Part shown: one piece after another, positions 8,280-15,386 of the stretch | How positions within the stretch are numbered: position 1 is the stretch's first letter | Layout: every line of letters starts with the position of its first letter | Origin: Shinella zoogloeoides | GTDB lineage: Bacteria; Pseudomonadota; Alphaproteobacteria; Rhizobiales; Rhizobiaceae | Length of the DNA: 64,000 nucleotides | Assembly (NCBI RefSeq): GCF_030733845.1 | Contig: NZ_CP132312.1 | Coordinates: forward strand, 193,501 to 257,500 | Direction: 5' to 3' | Notes under the pieces: model-generated | Told to the model about the DNA's origin: nothing | The model's database searches: none | What the model saw: the letters and a program-made list of their open reading frames with translations, nothing else | Translations under genes and position numbers: made by a program

Positions 8280-9158
8280 GTGTCGCCGATTGCCGCCTCC
8301 CGTCATACCCGCCTTGCCCTGATCGCCCTTCTTGTCGGAGGTGCTGCCATTGGCGGGTCGCCGATTTTCGTGCGCCTTTCGGAAGTGGGGCCGATGGCGA
8401 CGGCCTTCTGGCGCGTGTCGCTCGCCCTGCTGCCGTTCTTCCTGATGTCGCGCTTGGCGAAGCAGGGAGACGAAACGCCCCGCGGGCTGCGCGACCATCT
8501 CTTCCTGCTGCTGCCGGGCGTCTTCCTCGCCATCGACCTTGCCGCCTGGCACCTGTCGCTGCACATGACCTCCGTCGCCAATGCGACGCTGCTCGCCAAT
8601 CTCGCCCCCGTCTTCGTGACGCTCGGTTCCTGGCTGGTTTTCCGCACGCGCATCACGCCTGTCTTCCTGGCCGGGCTTGCGCTGGCGCTTGTCGGCGTCG
8701 TCGTGCTGAAGGGCGGGCCGGCAGCCATCGGCGGCGGACAATTGGCGGGCGACGCGACGGCCATCGTTGCGGCGCTCTTCTACGCCTGCTACATGCTCTC
8801 GCTCGGCCATGTGCGCTCGCGTTTCTCGACGCTACGCATCATGGTCTGGACGACTTTTTCGGCGGCCGTCTGCATGCTGCCTCTCGCCTTCTTCTTCGAG
8901 GGAGACATGGTGCCCGTCACCCTGTTCGGCTGGGCGATGGTGCTGGGCCTCGCCTTCATCAGCCATGTCGGCGGGCAAGGCCTCGTGACCTATGCGCTCG
9001 CCTATCTGCCGACGGCCTTCTCGTCGCTGACGCTGCTGCTCCAGCCGGTCGTCGCCGCCATCCTCGCCTGGATCCTGCTTGCCGAGCCGGTCGGCGTTCT
9101 GCAGGCGGTCGGCGGCCTGATCGTGCTTCTCGGGATTCTCGTCGCCCGCCGGGGTTGA
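8280..9158 (+). CDS. EamA/DMT-superfamily transporter (first of two)
   Basis: Inner-membrane protein of 292 residues with ten hydrophobic segments in two EamA repeats, the layout of drug/metabolite-type exporters. The first repeat opens with LALIALLVGGAAIGGSPIFV and the second covers about residues 150-290 with the typical PVVAAILAWILLAEP motif. The start is a GTG; no strong ribosome-binding site is seen. A paralogue follows 120 bp downstream. Family members export amino acids and metabolites, but the cargo cannot be assigned. Confidence 0.82.
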   Translation: MSPIAASRHTRLALIALLVGGAAIGGSPIFVRLSEVGPMATAFWRVSLALLPFFLMSRLAKQGDETPRGLRDHLFLLLPGVFLAIDLAAWHLSLHMTSVANATLLANLAPVFVTLGSWLVFRTRITPVFLAGLALALVGVVVLKGGPAAIGGGQLAGDATAIVAALFYACYMLSLGHVRSRFSTLRIMVWTTFSAAVCMLPLAFFFEGDMVPVTLFGWAMVLGLAFISHVGGQGLVTYALAYLPTAFSSLTLLLQPVVAAILAWILLAEPVGVLQAVGGLIVLLGILVARRG

Positions 9159-9278
9159 GCGCGTGCCGGGCCGGACGGCGAGGCATGCGCGCGCTTCATG
9201 CAGCTATCAAAATTGCTGACTGGATCGCCGGGAAGGAATGTGTCACAGCCCTGCCATCCCGAGACCCGAGTTTCCATC

Positions 9279-10178
9279 ATGGCCGACACCACCGTTTCCT
9301 CGCCCGCTTCCGGCTCCGCGCGCCTCGGCGTGCTGCTGATGCTGCTCGGCATGGTGATGTTCTCGCTGAACGACGTTCTCGGCAAATGGCTGGTCGCCAC
9401 CTATTCCGTCGGCCAGCTCATGCTGATCCGCAGCATTGCCGCGCTCGTCGTGCTGGCGCCGTTCTTCTGGCGCGTGGGCTGGCGCCGGCTGGTCGAGGTC
9501 GACCGCCCGAAGCTGCATCTGCTGCGCTCCGCCCTCTTCGCCTTCGAGGCGTCCGGCTTCTATTTCGCCGTCGCCTACATGCCGCTCGCCGATGCCATGA
9601 CCTACTGGCTCGCCGCGCCGATCTACGTCGCCGCCCTCTCCCCGCTCATGCTCGGCGAGAAGGTCGGCTGGCGGCGCTGGACGGCCATCATCGTCGGTTT
9701 CGTCGGCGTCGTCATCGCGCTGGAACCTTCGAAGGACACCTTCACGCTCCCGGCCCTCGTCGCGCTTGCCGGCAGCCTTGCCTTCGGTCTTGCCATGGTG
9801 CTCGGCCGCTCGCTGCGCGCCGCGCCCGATACGACGCTGGTCTTCTGGCAGATCGCCGGCGCCGCCGTCTTTTCGGCCATCTGGTGCCTTGCCGATCCCG
9901 CCGGCTGGGCGCCGGTGAGCGGTGTCGATTTCGGTCTCCTCAGCCTGCTCGGCATCGTGGCGATGAGCGCGCACATGCTGGTCAACCGCTCGCTGAAGCT
10001 GGCGGATGCATCGACCGTCGTGCCGCTGCAATATACGCTGCTGCTCTGGGCGGTGGTCTTCGGCTGGATCTTCTTCGGCGATGCGCCCCGACCGGCCATG
10101 CTCGCCGGCGCCGGCTTCATCGTTGCCTCCGGCCTCTTCATCTTCTTCCGCGAGCAGCAGTTGAAGCGCCGCGGCTGA
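9279..10178 (+). CDS. EamA/DMT-superfamily transporter (second of two)
   Basis: A second ten-segment EamA exporter (299 residues) with duplicated halves. Typical motifs are FSLNDVLGKWLVATYSVG in the first repeat and the WAVVFGWIFFGDAPRP motif near the end. The start at 9279 (MADTT) is preferred over an upstream ATG because the extension has no membrane or signal features. It is convergent with the MerR/XRE/cupin regulator gene only 6 bases away. Confidence 0.82.
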   Translation: MADTTVSSPASGSARLGVLLMLLGMVMFSLNDVLGKWLVATYSVGQLMLIRSIAALVVLAPFFWRVGWRRLVEVDRPKLHLLRSALFAFEASGFYFAVAYMPLADAMTYWLAAPIYVAALSPLMLGEKVGWRRWTAIIVGFVGVVIALEPSKDTFTLPALVALAGSLAFGLAMVLGRSLRAAPDTTLVFWQIAGAAVFSAIWCLADPAGWAPVSGVDFGLLSLLGIVAMSAHMLVNRSLKLADASTVVPLQYTLLLWAVVFGWIFFGDAPRPAMLAGAGFIVASGLFIFFREQQLKRRG

Positions 10179-10184
10179 CGAAGA

Positions 10185-11000
10185 TCAGAAGGTGGGCGGG
10201 GTGTTGATCCAGATGAGGACCGTCTCGCCGTCATGGCGGTTGCGCCAGGCATGGCGGCGGCAGCTTTCGAAATAGAGGCTGTCGCCGGCGCCGAGGTCGT
10301 GGAACTCATGGCCGTCGAGCACCATCTCGATGCGACCGGAAAGCACATGCACGAATTCCTCGCCCTCGTGCTTGTAGGCGCCGTCGCTGGAGGCGCCCGG
10401 CGCCAGCACGAAACGGTGGCAATCCATCATGTTGCGCCCGTCGGCCAGCACCTGCACGGTGACGCCCGGCGAGGTCTCCGGCCAGAGCTTCCACTCCCCG
10501 GCCCTGACGACGGAACGGTTGTCGTTTTCCTCCTCGCCGGAAAGCTTCGAGACGGTCGTCTCGTAATAGGCGGCAAGATCGTGCAGCACGCGGAAGGTCA
10601 CGCCCTGCGAGGTGCGCTCGAAGGTGGAGAGCACGGAAGTGGCGATGCCGATGTCGCCGGCGACCTGCTCCAGCGTCTTGCCGACGGCATGGCGCAGGCT
10701 GCGCAGCTTGCGGCCGACGCCTTGCGGCGCATCGCCGTCCGATGCACCCGTGTCGGCGGCGGGCTCCTCCGCATCCAGCGCCTCGCGGATGGCGGCCGGG
10801 TTCAGCCCGCGCTCCGTGCGGTACCAGGCGATACGCTTCAGTCGGGCGACATCCTCGGCGCTGTACTGGCGGTGCCCGGTCTCCGAGCGCCCCGGCACGA
10901 CGAGCCCCTGCGCCTCCCAAAGCCTGAGCGTGGAGGCGGATACTCCGGCGAGCCGCGCGGCTTCCGCCACCTTGTAGTGCACCGGCTCCTCGGACCCCAT
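10185..11000 (-). CDS. Three-domain regulator: MerR-type HTH, XRE-type HTH and cupin
   Basis: A 271-residue transcription factor. Residues about 7-75 form a MerR winged helix (YKVAEAARLAGVSASTLRLW, then GHRQYSAEDVARL). Residues about 93-155 form a second, lambda-repressor-type helix-turn-helix (LRSLRHAVGKTLEQVAGDIG, then VLSTFERT). Residues about 190-265 are a cupin barrel (HEGEEFVHVLSGRIEMVLDG). XRE-cupin proteins usually sense small metabolites through the cupin; the extra MerR domain gives two DNA-reading heads. It may control the neighbouring EamA exporter genes, but this is inferred only from position. Confidence 0.85.
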   Translation of the reverse strand: MGSEEPVHYKVAEAARLAGVSASTLRLWEAQGLVVPGRSETGHRQYSAEDVARLKRIAWYRTERGLNPAAIREALDAEEPAADTGASDGDAPQGVGRKLRSLRHAVGKTLEQVAGDIGIATSVLSTFERTSQGVTFRVLHDLAAYYETTVSKLSGEEENDNRSVVRAGEWKLWPETSPGVTVQVLADGRNMMDCHRFVLAPGASSDGAYKHEGEEFVHVLSGRIEMVLDGHEFHDLGAGDSLYFESCRRHAWRNRHDGETVLIWINTPPTF

Positions 11001-11239
11001 TCCGCCAATCCCTGATTCTGCCTTGTCGTCTATACTACGTCTTTATAGGAAAATGGCGCGGTCATCGAACAGTCTGCGGAAATCACCCACCGCCGGCATT
11101 TTCGGCGCAGGCGGAGCCGCCTTTTTCCGCCGATGGGCCGGTGGGTTGACTTGATGGGTCATTTACGTTGATATCAATTTATCGATGAGCCGAACCCGAC
11201 GCGAGGTCGGGGGAAGGCGATATAAGGGAGGAGACAAGC
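11001..11239. other. Intergenic region with divergent promoter elements
   Basis: No credible gene is seen. On the regulator side is an inverted repeat CTATA-N9-TATAG (11030-11048), the right length for an operator. On the VOC side is a perfect TTGATATCAA palindrome (11168-11177) and a strong GGGAGGAG ribosome-binding site just before 11240. Which protein reads these sites is unknown. Confidence 0.4.
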
Positions 11240-11671
11240 ATGAAAATCGTGACCAGCCTGAGTTTCCAGGGACAGTGCCGCGAGGCTTTCGAATTCTACG
11301 CGAAAATTCTCGGCGGCAAGATCACCGCGGCCTTTCCCTATGGCGAAGCACCGCCGGACATGCCGATCAGCGACCCGAAATACAGGGACTGGCTGATGCA
11401 TTGCTGGCTGGAAGTCGGCGACCAGGCGCTGATGGGGGCCGATATGGATGCCGCCTGGGCGCCGAACATCGACAAGCCCAAGAACGGCTTCGACGTCACG
11501 CTGCACACCAACGACAAGGCCGAGGCGCAGCGCTGGTTCGATGCGCTGTCCGACGGCGGCCGGCAGGTCATGCCGTTCAGCGAAACCTTCTGGTCGCCCG
11601 GCTTCGGATCACTCGTCGACAAGTTCGGCGTGCCGTGGATGGTCAACACCATTCCCGCGACCGAAGGGTGA
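11240..11671 (+). CDS. VOC-family protein, PhnB/3-demethylubiquinone-methyltransferase-like
   Basis: A 143-residue protein of the vicinal-oxygen-chelate fold. The opening TSLSFQGQCREAFEFYAKIL followed by GGKI is typical of the PhnB-like group, and the ending FGVPWMVN is also diagnostic. Such proteins bind metals or small ligands and include isomerases, glyoxalases and resistance proteins; many have no known activity. It stands alone behind a strong ribosome-binding site. Confidence 0.82.
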   Translation: MKIVTSLSFQGQCREAFEFYAKILGGKITAAFPYGEAPPDMPISDPKYRDWLMHCWLEVGDQALMGADMDAAWAPNIDKPKNGFDVTLHTNDKAEAQRWFDALSDGGRQVMPFSETFWSPGFGSLVDKFGVPWMVNTIPATEG

Positions 11672-11842
11672 CACGGCTGGAAAGCGGTGCCTTGCGGCCC
11701 AAGCCGCAGGGGCATCGTCTCCATGTCCACGAAATGTCGCCGTGCCGGGAACGGCAGCGAATTTGCCGCTGCCGTTTCGTTCCCGCGCAAATGTTGTAGA
11801 CTCGAAGCGTATCTTGCCCGGCATTGCTTCGAGGAGATGTGC

Positions 11843-12085
11843 GTGAAACCGAAAATAAGATTGCCGGCGCTTGCCGCCGGCGCAGCCCTGCTCGCCGGCA
11901 GCGGTTGCGTGCATGAGGACGCCGTTGCTGCGGGAAAACCGGTTTTCGATCCGGGAAAATATCCCCGCGAGCATTTCCAGTGGTGCATGAAGACCCATTT
12001 CACCAGCTATCGGGCGCTCGACAACACATACCGCACGGCCGAAGGCGGGCGCGTGCAGTGCATCTCTCCCTTCCTCAAGAAATGA
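11843..12085 (+). CDS. BA14K-like secreted or lipid-anchored small protein
   Basis: An 80-residue exported protein. It has a basic start, a hydrophobic stretch LPALAAGAALLAGSGC and then a C-terminal domain with HFQWCMKTHFTSYRALDNTY and a final QCISPF. The WC...SY...C.SPF pattern matches the BA14K domain, found in small alphaproteobacterial proteins including a Brucella immunogen. The Cys after LAGSG could be lipid-modified, though Gly at -3 makes it a weak lipobox. The GTG at 11843 is favoured because GAGGAG is 6 bases upstream; an ATG at 11837 would touch that site. Confidence 0.65.
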   Translation: MKPKIRLPALAAGAALLAGSGCVHEDAVAAGKPVFDPGKYPREHFQWCMKTHFTSYRALDNTYRTAEGGRVQCISPFLKK

Positions 12086-12100
12086 CAGGGCCAAAACGCA

Positions 12101-12126
12101 AAAGCCCGGGCGCTGGCCCGGGCTTT
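12101..12126. terminator. Bidirectional terminator between BA14K-like and omptin genes
   Basis: Perfect 10-bp stem AAAGCCCGGG (12101-12110) and CCCGGGCTTT (12117-12126) with a 6-base loop. The A-rich left side and T-rich right side let it act in both directions for two convergent genes. Confidence 0.85.
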
Positions 12127-12148
12127 CGATTCAAACATGATGATCGGC

Positions 12149-13108
12149 TTAGAAGGCGACCTTAAGGCCAGCCGAGAGCGTGACGGACTGGAAGTCCATG
12201 CCGGCGCCGTCTTCGAACGGGCCGCCGACCTGAATGCCGGTCGGGATGTCGTACATCTTGGTTTCGCCCTTCTTGCGGAAGAACCGCTCGAAGTCGACGC
12301 CCAGCGTGATCTGGGTGCTTTCGGTGATCTGGTAGGCGGCTTCCGCGCCCAGGCTCACAAACGGAATGGCGCCGTACTTCTCTTCGAAGCGAAGGTCGCG
12401 CATCCAGTGATGGTCGGTGTCGGTCGCGCCGATCGTCACGCCGGCGCGGGCAAGGCCGGTGAACGTCCATGCGCCGTGGACCGTCTTGGCTTCGCCGCCG
12501 ATGAAGACGCCCGGGTAACGCTGCTCGAAGGTGATGCCCTTCTCGCCGGCAGGGAAATTGCCGACCGTGTCACGGAAGCCGCCGACGCTGTAGGTGAACG
12601 AGCCGCCATAGGCCGTCCACTTGACGTCGGTGTACTTGAAGCCGCCGTGCAGGTTGAACGTGGTGGTCTCGTTCAGGTCGAAGTTCTTGCCGAGAGCGAT
12701 ATCGAGGTTGATATAGCGGTCGAGTTCGGTGTCGGGATGGATGGACTGGTGCGTCCAGTTGTCGAAGGCGTAGTCGCCAGCCAGCCAGTCATAGTCTTCC
12801 ATGTGGCTGTTGCCGCTGAAGCCGAATTCCACGTTGCCCGAGACGGTCCAGTCGTTGCCGAACTCGCCCTTGGCGCCGAGGTTGATGACGGGGGCATCGG
12901 TTTCCCAGATCAGATGGCTGATACGGTTACCGGCGCCGTCGTAGACGAGCTCGTTGCCCTTGAGCCAGGTATAGCCGACGCCGCCGACGAAAACGAAGTC
13001 CGGCGATGCGACAACGTCTGCAGACTGGTCCGCAGAGAAGGCGAGCGAAGCCGTCGAAGCCAATACTGCTGCCGAGATTGCCAATGTCTTTGCGGAAAGT
13101 CTGATCAC
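12149..13108 (-). CDS. Omptin-family outer-membrane aspartyl protease
   Basis: A 319-residue beta-barrel protease of the OmpT/Pla family. The signal peptide ends near LAFS-A (residue 25). Both catalytic pairs are visible: Asp105 and Asp107 in MEDYDW (equivalent to OmpT Asp83/Asp85) and Asp232 with His234 in TDTDHHW (OmpT Asp210/His212); Asp230 matches the OmpT Asp208 position that favours basic residues. Other hallmarks are HPDTELDRY, GGSFTYS, GFRDTVGNFPAGE and a terminal Phe for outer-membrane insertion. The GTG at 13108 is preferred, with GAGGGG 7 bases upstream. OmpT-type enzymes need LPS and cut between basic residues in peptides and surface proteins. Confidence 0.9.
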   Translation of the reverse strand: MIRLSAKTLAISAAVLASTASLAFSADQSADVVASPDFVFVGGVGYTWLKGNELVYDGAGNRISHLIWETDAPVINLGAKGEFGNDWTVSGNVEFGFSGNSHMEDYDWLAGDYAFDNWTHQSIHPDTELDRYINLDIALGKNFDLNETTTFNLHGGFKYTDVKWTAYGGSFTYSVGGFRDTVGNFPAGEKGITFEQRYPGVFIGGEAKTVHGAWTFTGLARAGVTIGATDTDHHWMRDLRFEEKYGAIPFVSLGAEAAYQITESTQITLGVDFERFFRKKGETKMYDIPTGIQVGGPFEDGAGMDFQSVTLSAGLKVAF

Positions 13109-13129
13109 TGCGATACCCCTCGATTGCAA

Positions 13130-13424
13130 TGCTGCTGCACGTAAGAATTGATTAGCAGCGACACCCCATAAAGTCTGTTGTAAAATCGCAACGCTCTCTC
13201 CTTGGTGACGCGTCCATTAGAAATCAATTGATTTCTAATGGCGATAGCCAAAATAAATCAATTGGTTGAATTGCCAATTCGAAGACATTTCTGCCGTGGA
13301 AATTTTGCGGAATTTTCCGTTTTCAAGCATTGGGTCGCTAACATTTGGTTGTGCCCTCGAAGAAGGATGTCCTGTTTCCGGACGAATCATGTGAATGCGC
13401 GAACTGCCGGCGCCAAACGTGCAC
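13130..13424. promoter_or_regulatory. AT-rich control region with a 28-bp perfect palindrome
   Basis: This AT-rich stretch upstream of the omptin gene holds no gene. It contains a perfect 28-bp palindrome at 13214-13241, each arm reading CCATTAGAAATCAA inward. The decamer AAATCAATTG in its centre (13221-13230) recurs exactly at 13255-13264, 34 bp away, and related CAATT motifs follow. The palindrome lies about 105 bp before the omptin start codon. It has no T run and does not follow a gene, so it looks like a protein-binding site rather than a terminator. Confidence 0.6.
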
Positions 13425-13452
13425 TTGACATATACCGACCGTACGGTATGTT
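13425..13452 (+). promoter_or_regulatory. TetR promoter with overlapping operator, likely leaderless transcript
   Basis: A consensus -35 TTGACA (13425-13430) is 16 bp from a -10-like TATGTT (13447-13452). The spacer carries ATACCG-N6-CGGTAT (13432-13449) with an inner perfect palindrome ACCGTACGGT (13438-13447), a typical TetR operator. The start codon ATG at 13459 is only 6 bases after the -10, so transcription would begin at or near the start codon. Confidence 0.7.
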
Positions 13453-13458
13453 GCTCAT

Positions 13459-14139
13459 ATGTCGAGACCAACCAAACATTCGCCCGAACGGGGCAGCGCG
13501 CGGATCCGCCTCCTGGAGGCGGCGCGGGACATCGTTCGTGAAAAGGGCTTCGCCGCAACCAGCGTCGACGACCTGTGCAAGGCCGCCGATGTCACCAAGG
13601 GGGCGTTCTTCCACCACTTCGGAAGCAAGGATGCTCTCGGCGTGGCGGCGGCGGAGTTCTGGGCGGAGACGACCTCCGCCTTCTTCGCCGGGGCGCCTTA
13701 CCACGCGCCCGACGACCCCCTGGAGCGGGTGCTCGCCTATGTGGCGTTCCGCAAGGCGATCATCGCGGGCGACCTGAAGGATTTCACCTGCCTCGTCGGA
13801 ACGATGGCGCAGGAGGTTTATGACAGCGCGCCCGATATTCGCGACGCGTGCGGGCGCAGCATCTTCGGCCACACGGCGACGCTGGAGGAAGACATCGAGC
13901 TGGCGCGGCGGGAGCGCGGCATAACGGCCGGCTGGACGGCCGAGAGCCTCGCCCGCCACACGCAGGCCGTGCTCCAGGGGGGCTTCATCCTGGCGAAGGC
14001 CGGCAACGATCCGGCCCTTGCGCGGGAAAGCCTCGATCATCTGGAGCGATACATCAGGCACTTGTTCAATGTCATGGAGGATGACGGCAATGAGCAGAAC
14101 GACCCACATAGGATGCGCGTGCGGCAAGACGCGCCTTGA
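13459..14139 (+). CDS. TetR/AcrR-family transcriptional regulator
   Basis: A 226-residue TetR regulator with the helix-turn-helix at about residues 18-62 (LLEAARDIVREKGFAATSVD, then VTKGAFFHHFGSKDAL). The C-terminal TetR domain includes DFTCLVGTMAQEVYDSAPDIR. It is the first gene of a three-gene unit with a GFA-like protein and a DUF6958-like protein, and both overlap their upstream neighbour. Autoregulation is suggested by the operator lying inside its own promoter. Confidence 0.88.
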   Translation: MSRPTKHSPERGSARIRLLEAARDIVREKGFAATSVDDLCKAADVTKGAFFHHFGSKDALGVAAAEFWAETTSAFFAGAPYHAPDDPLERVLAYVAFRKAIIAGDLKDFTCLVGTMAQEVYDSAPDIRDACGRSIFGHTATLEEDIELARRERGITAGWTAESLARHTQAVLQGGFILAKAGNDPALARESLDHLERYIRHLFNVMEDDGNEQNDPHRMRVRQDAP

Positions 14140-14626
14140 GGTGCGGGGCAACCCGATCCTCGTTTCCGAATGCCTGTGCGACAGTTGCCGTGCCGCGGCC
14201 GGCAGGCTCGCGACGCTTCCGGGCGCAGCGAACATGCTGACGACCTATCATGCGACGCCCAGCGCGGAATATCGCAAGGACCGGATCGGCGTCCTTTCCG
14301 GTGCAGAGAACCTGAAGGAATTCCGCCTGTCCCCTTCGTCCGGTTCCCGACGCGTCGTAGCCACCTGCTGCAACACGCCGGTCTTCCTGGAGATGAAGGG
14401 CGGCCACTGGCTGAGCCTCTACCTCCACCTCTGGCCGGAAGAGGCGCGGCCGAAGGCCGAGCTGCGGACGATGACGGGCGACCTTGCCGACAGGTCCGGC
14501 CTGCCGGCCGACATTCCCAACCTGAAGACCCATACGGTGGCCTTCTACGCAAAACTCCTGGCGGCCTGGATCGCCATGGGATTCCGTAATCCGAAAATCG
14601 CTGTCGCTGGGAAGATCGATGTCTGA
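14090..14626 (+). CDS. GFA-like / DUF6151-type cysteine-rich protein
   Basis: A 178-residue protein with a GFA-like zinc-binding cysteine pattern: CACG near residues 9-12, then ECLCDSC near residue 30, and CCNTP in the middle. The fold is that of glutathione-dependent formaldehyde-activating enzyme homologues, most of which lack a proven reaction. The start at 14090 has GGAGG 9 bases upstream and overlaps the TetR gene by 50 bases. The last codons overlap the next gene by 8 bases. Confidence 0.75.
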   Translation: MSRTTHIGCACGKTRLEVRGNPILVSECLCDSCRAAAGRLATLPGAANMLTTYHATPSAEYRKDRIGVLSGAENLKEFRLSPSSGSRRVVATCCNTPVFLEMKGGHWLSLYLHLWPEEARPKAELRTMTGDLADRSGLPADIPNLKTHTVAFYAKLLAAWIAMGFRNPKIAVAGKIDV

Positions 14627-14912
14627 GAAGATCGAAATCGAAAACGTCAACATCCCGGGCCGGAGCGAACGGGTCGATCGCACCAAATACATGGCGATGC
14701 GCGAGGCGCTCCTCGCCGCGCTGCCGGATCAGGAGCCGGGCATGACGGTCGCGGAGGCGCAGGCCGCTCTGCTGCCCTTCCTTTCCGAGACGGCCTTTCC
14801 CGAGCGGCAGAAGGCCGGCTGGTGGATGAAGGCCGTGCAGCTCGACCTCGAGGCAAAGCGCATTATCAAGCGCGCGCCGCGAAAGCCGGTGCATCTCTAC
14901 CGGCTCGTCTGA
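14619..14912 (+). CDS. DUF6958-like small protein of unknown function
   Basis: A 97-residue cytoplasmic protein. The opening EKIEIENVNIPGR and the middle KAGWWMKAVQLDLEAK are strongly reminiscent of the uncharacterised DUF6958 family. The helical, basic C-terminal part with a Trp pair could be a small winged-helix-like domain, but this is a guess. It overlaps the GFA-like gene by 8 bases, so it belongs to the TetR-GFA unit. No function is assigned. Confidence 0.65.
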   Translation: MSEKIEIENVNIPGRSERVDRTKYMAMREALLAALPDQEPGMTVAEAQAALLPFLSETAFPERQKAGWWMKAVQLDLEAKRIIKRAPRKPVHLYRLV

Positions 14913-14932
14913 CGCTTCTCAGCTTCCGTGCG

Positions 14933-15292
14933 TCATTTCCGGCTGTCGGAACGAAGCCGCGCCGCGCCCGAATGCAGCAGGATGCCGGCGAACAGGCCGG
15001 TAACGCCACCCGCGGCCTTCACGGCGGCGTCCATCAGTTGAGGATGGCGCATGGGGGAGAGGAACTGCAGAAGTTCGACCCCGCCCGCGGCCAGCACGAC
15101 AAGGGCGGCCACGGTCCAGCGATGGCGCGGATAGGCGAAGACGAACAGCGCCGACAGGACGGCATAGGCCGCGGCACGGTCGAAATTGGTCGACACCAAA
15201 TCCCTCGGCCGCAGGCCGATGGGAGAGACCGTAACGAAGATGATGGCGGCAAGGGCAAGCCACGCGCCAATGCGGAAAAGACGGATCGTCAT
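14933..15292 (-). CDS. VanZ-like small membrane protein
   Basis: A 119-residue inner-membrane protein with four hydrophobic segments. The first is WLALAAIIFVTVSPIGLRP and the third ends with GGVELLQFLSPMRHP, the conserved E-x-x-Q stretch of VanZ-like proteins; a D-A-x-K segment follows (LMDAAVKAAGGVTG). VanZ relatives include teicoplanin-resistance proteins, but most stand-alone copies have no known role. It sits between the TetR-DUF unit and the polysaccharide locus. Confidence 0.72.
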   Translation of the reverse strand: MTIRLFRIGAWLALAAIIFVTVSPIGLRPRDLVSTNFDRAAAYAVLSALFVFAYPRHRWTVAALVVLAAGGVELLQFLSPMRHPQLMDAAVKAAGGVTGLFAGILLHSGAARLRSDSRK

Positions 15293-15339
15293 CGTCCCTC
15301 CTAACTAGGCAAGGCGCGATCTTGTTACAATAAGCAAGA

Positions 15340-15360
15340 CGGCCGCCCGCGGGGCGGCCG
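15340..15360 (-). terminator. GC-rich hairpin downstream of manC
   Basis: Perfect 9-bp stem CGGCCGCCC (15340-15348) and GGGCGGCCG (15352-15360) with a 3-base loop, 26 bases after the stop of the minus-strand guanylyltransferase gene. The T content on the exit side is modest, so termination strength is uncertain. Confidence 0.55.
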
Positions 15361-15386
15361 CATCACAATGTCGTTAGCCGACAGCC

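Noticed and set aside
13214-13241. The 28-bp palindrome as a transcription terminator
   Set aside because: It lies between divergent genes, has no GC-rich stem or T run, and follows no gene end.
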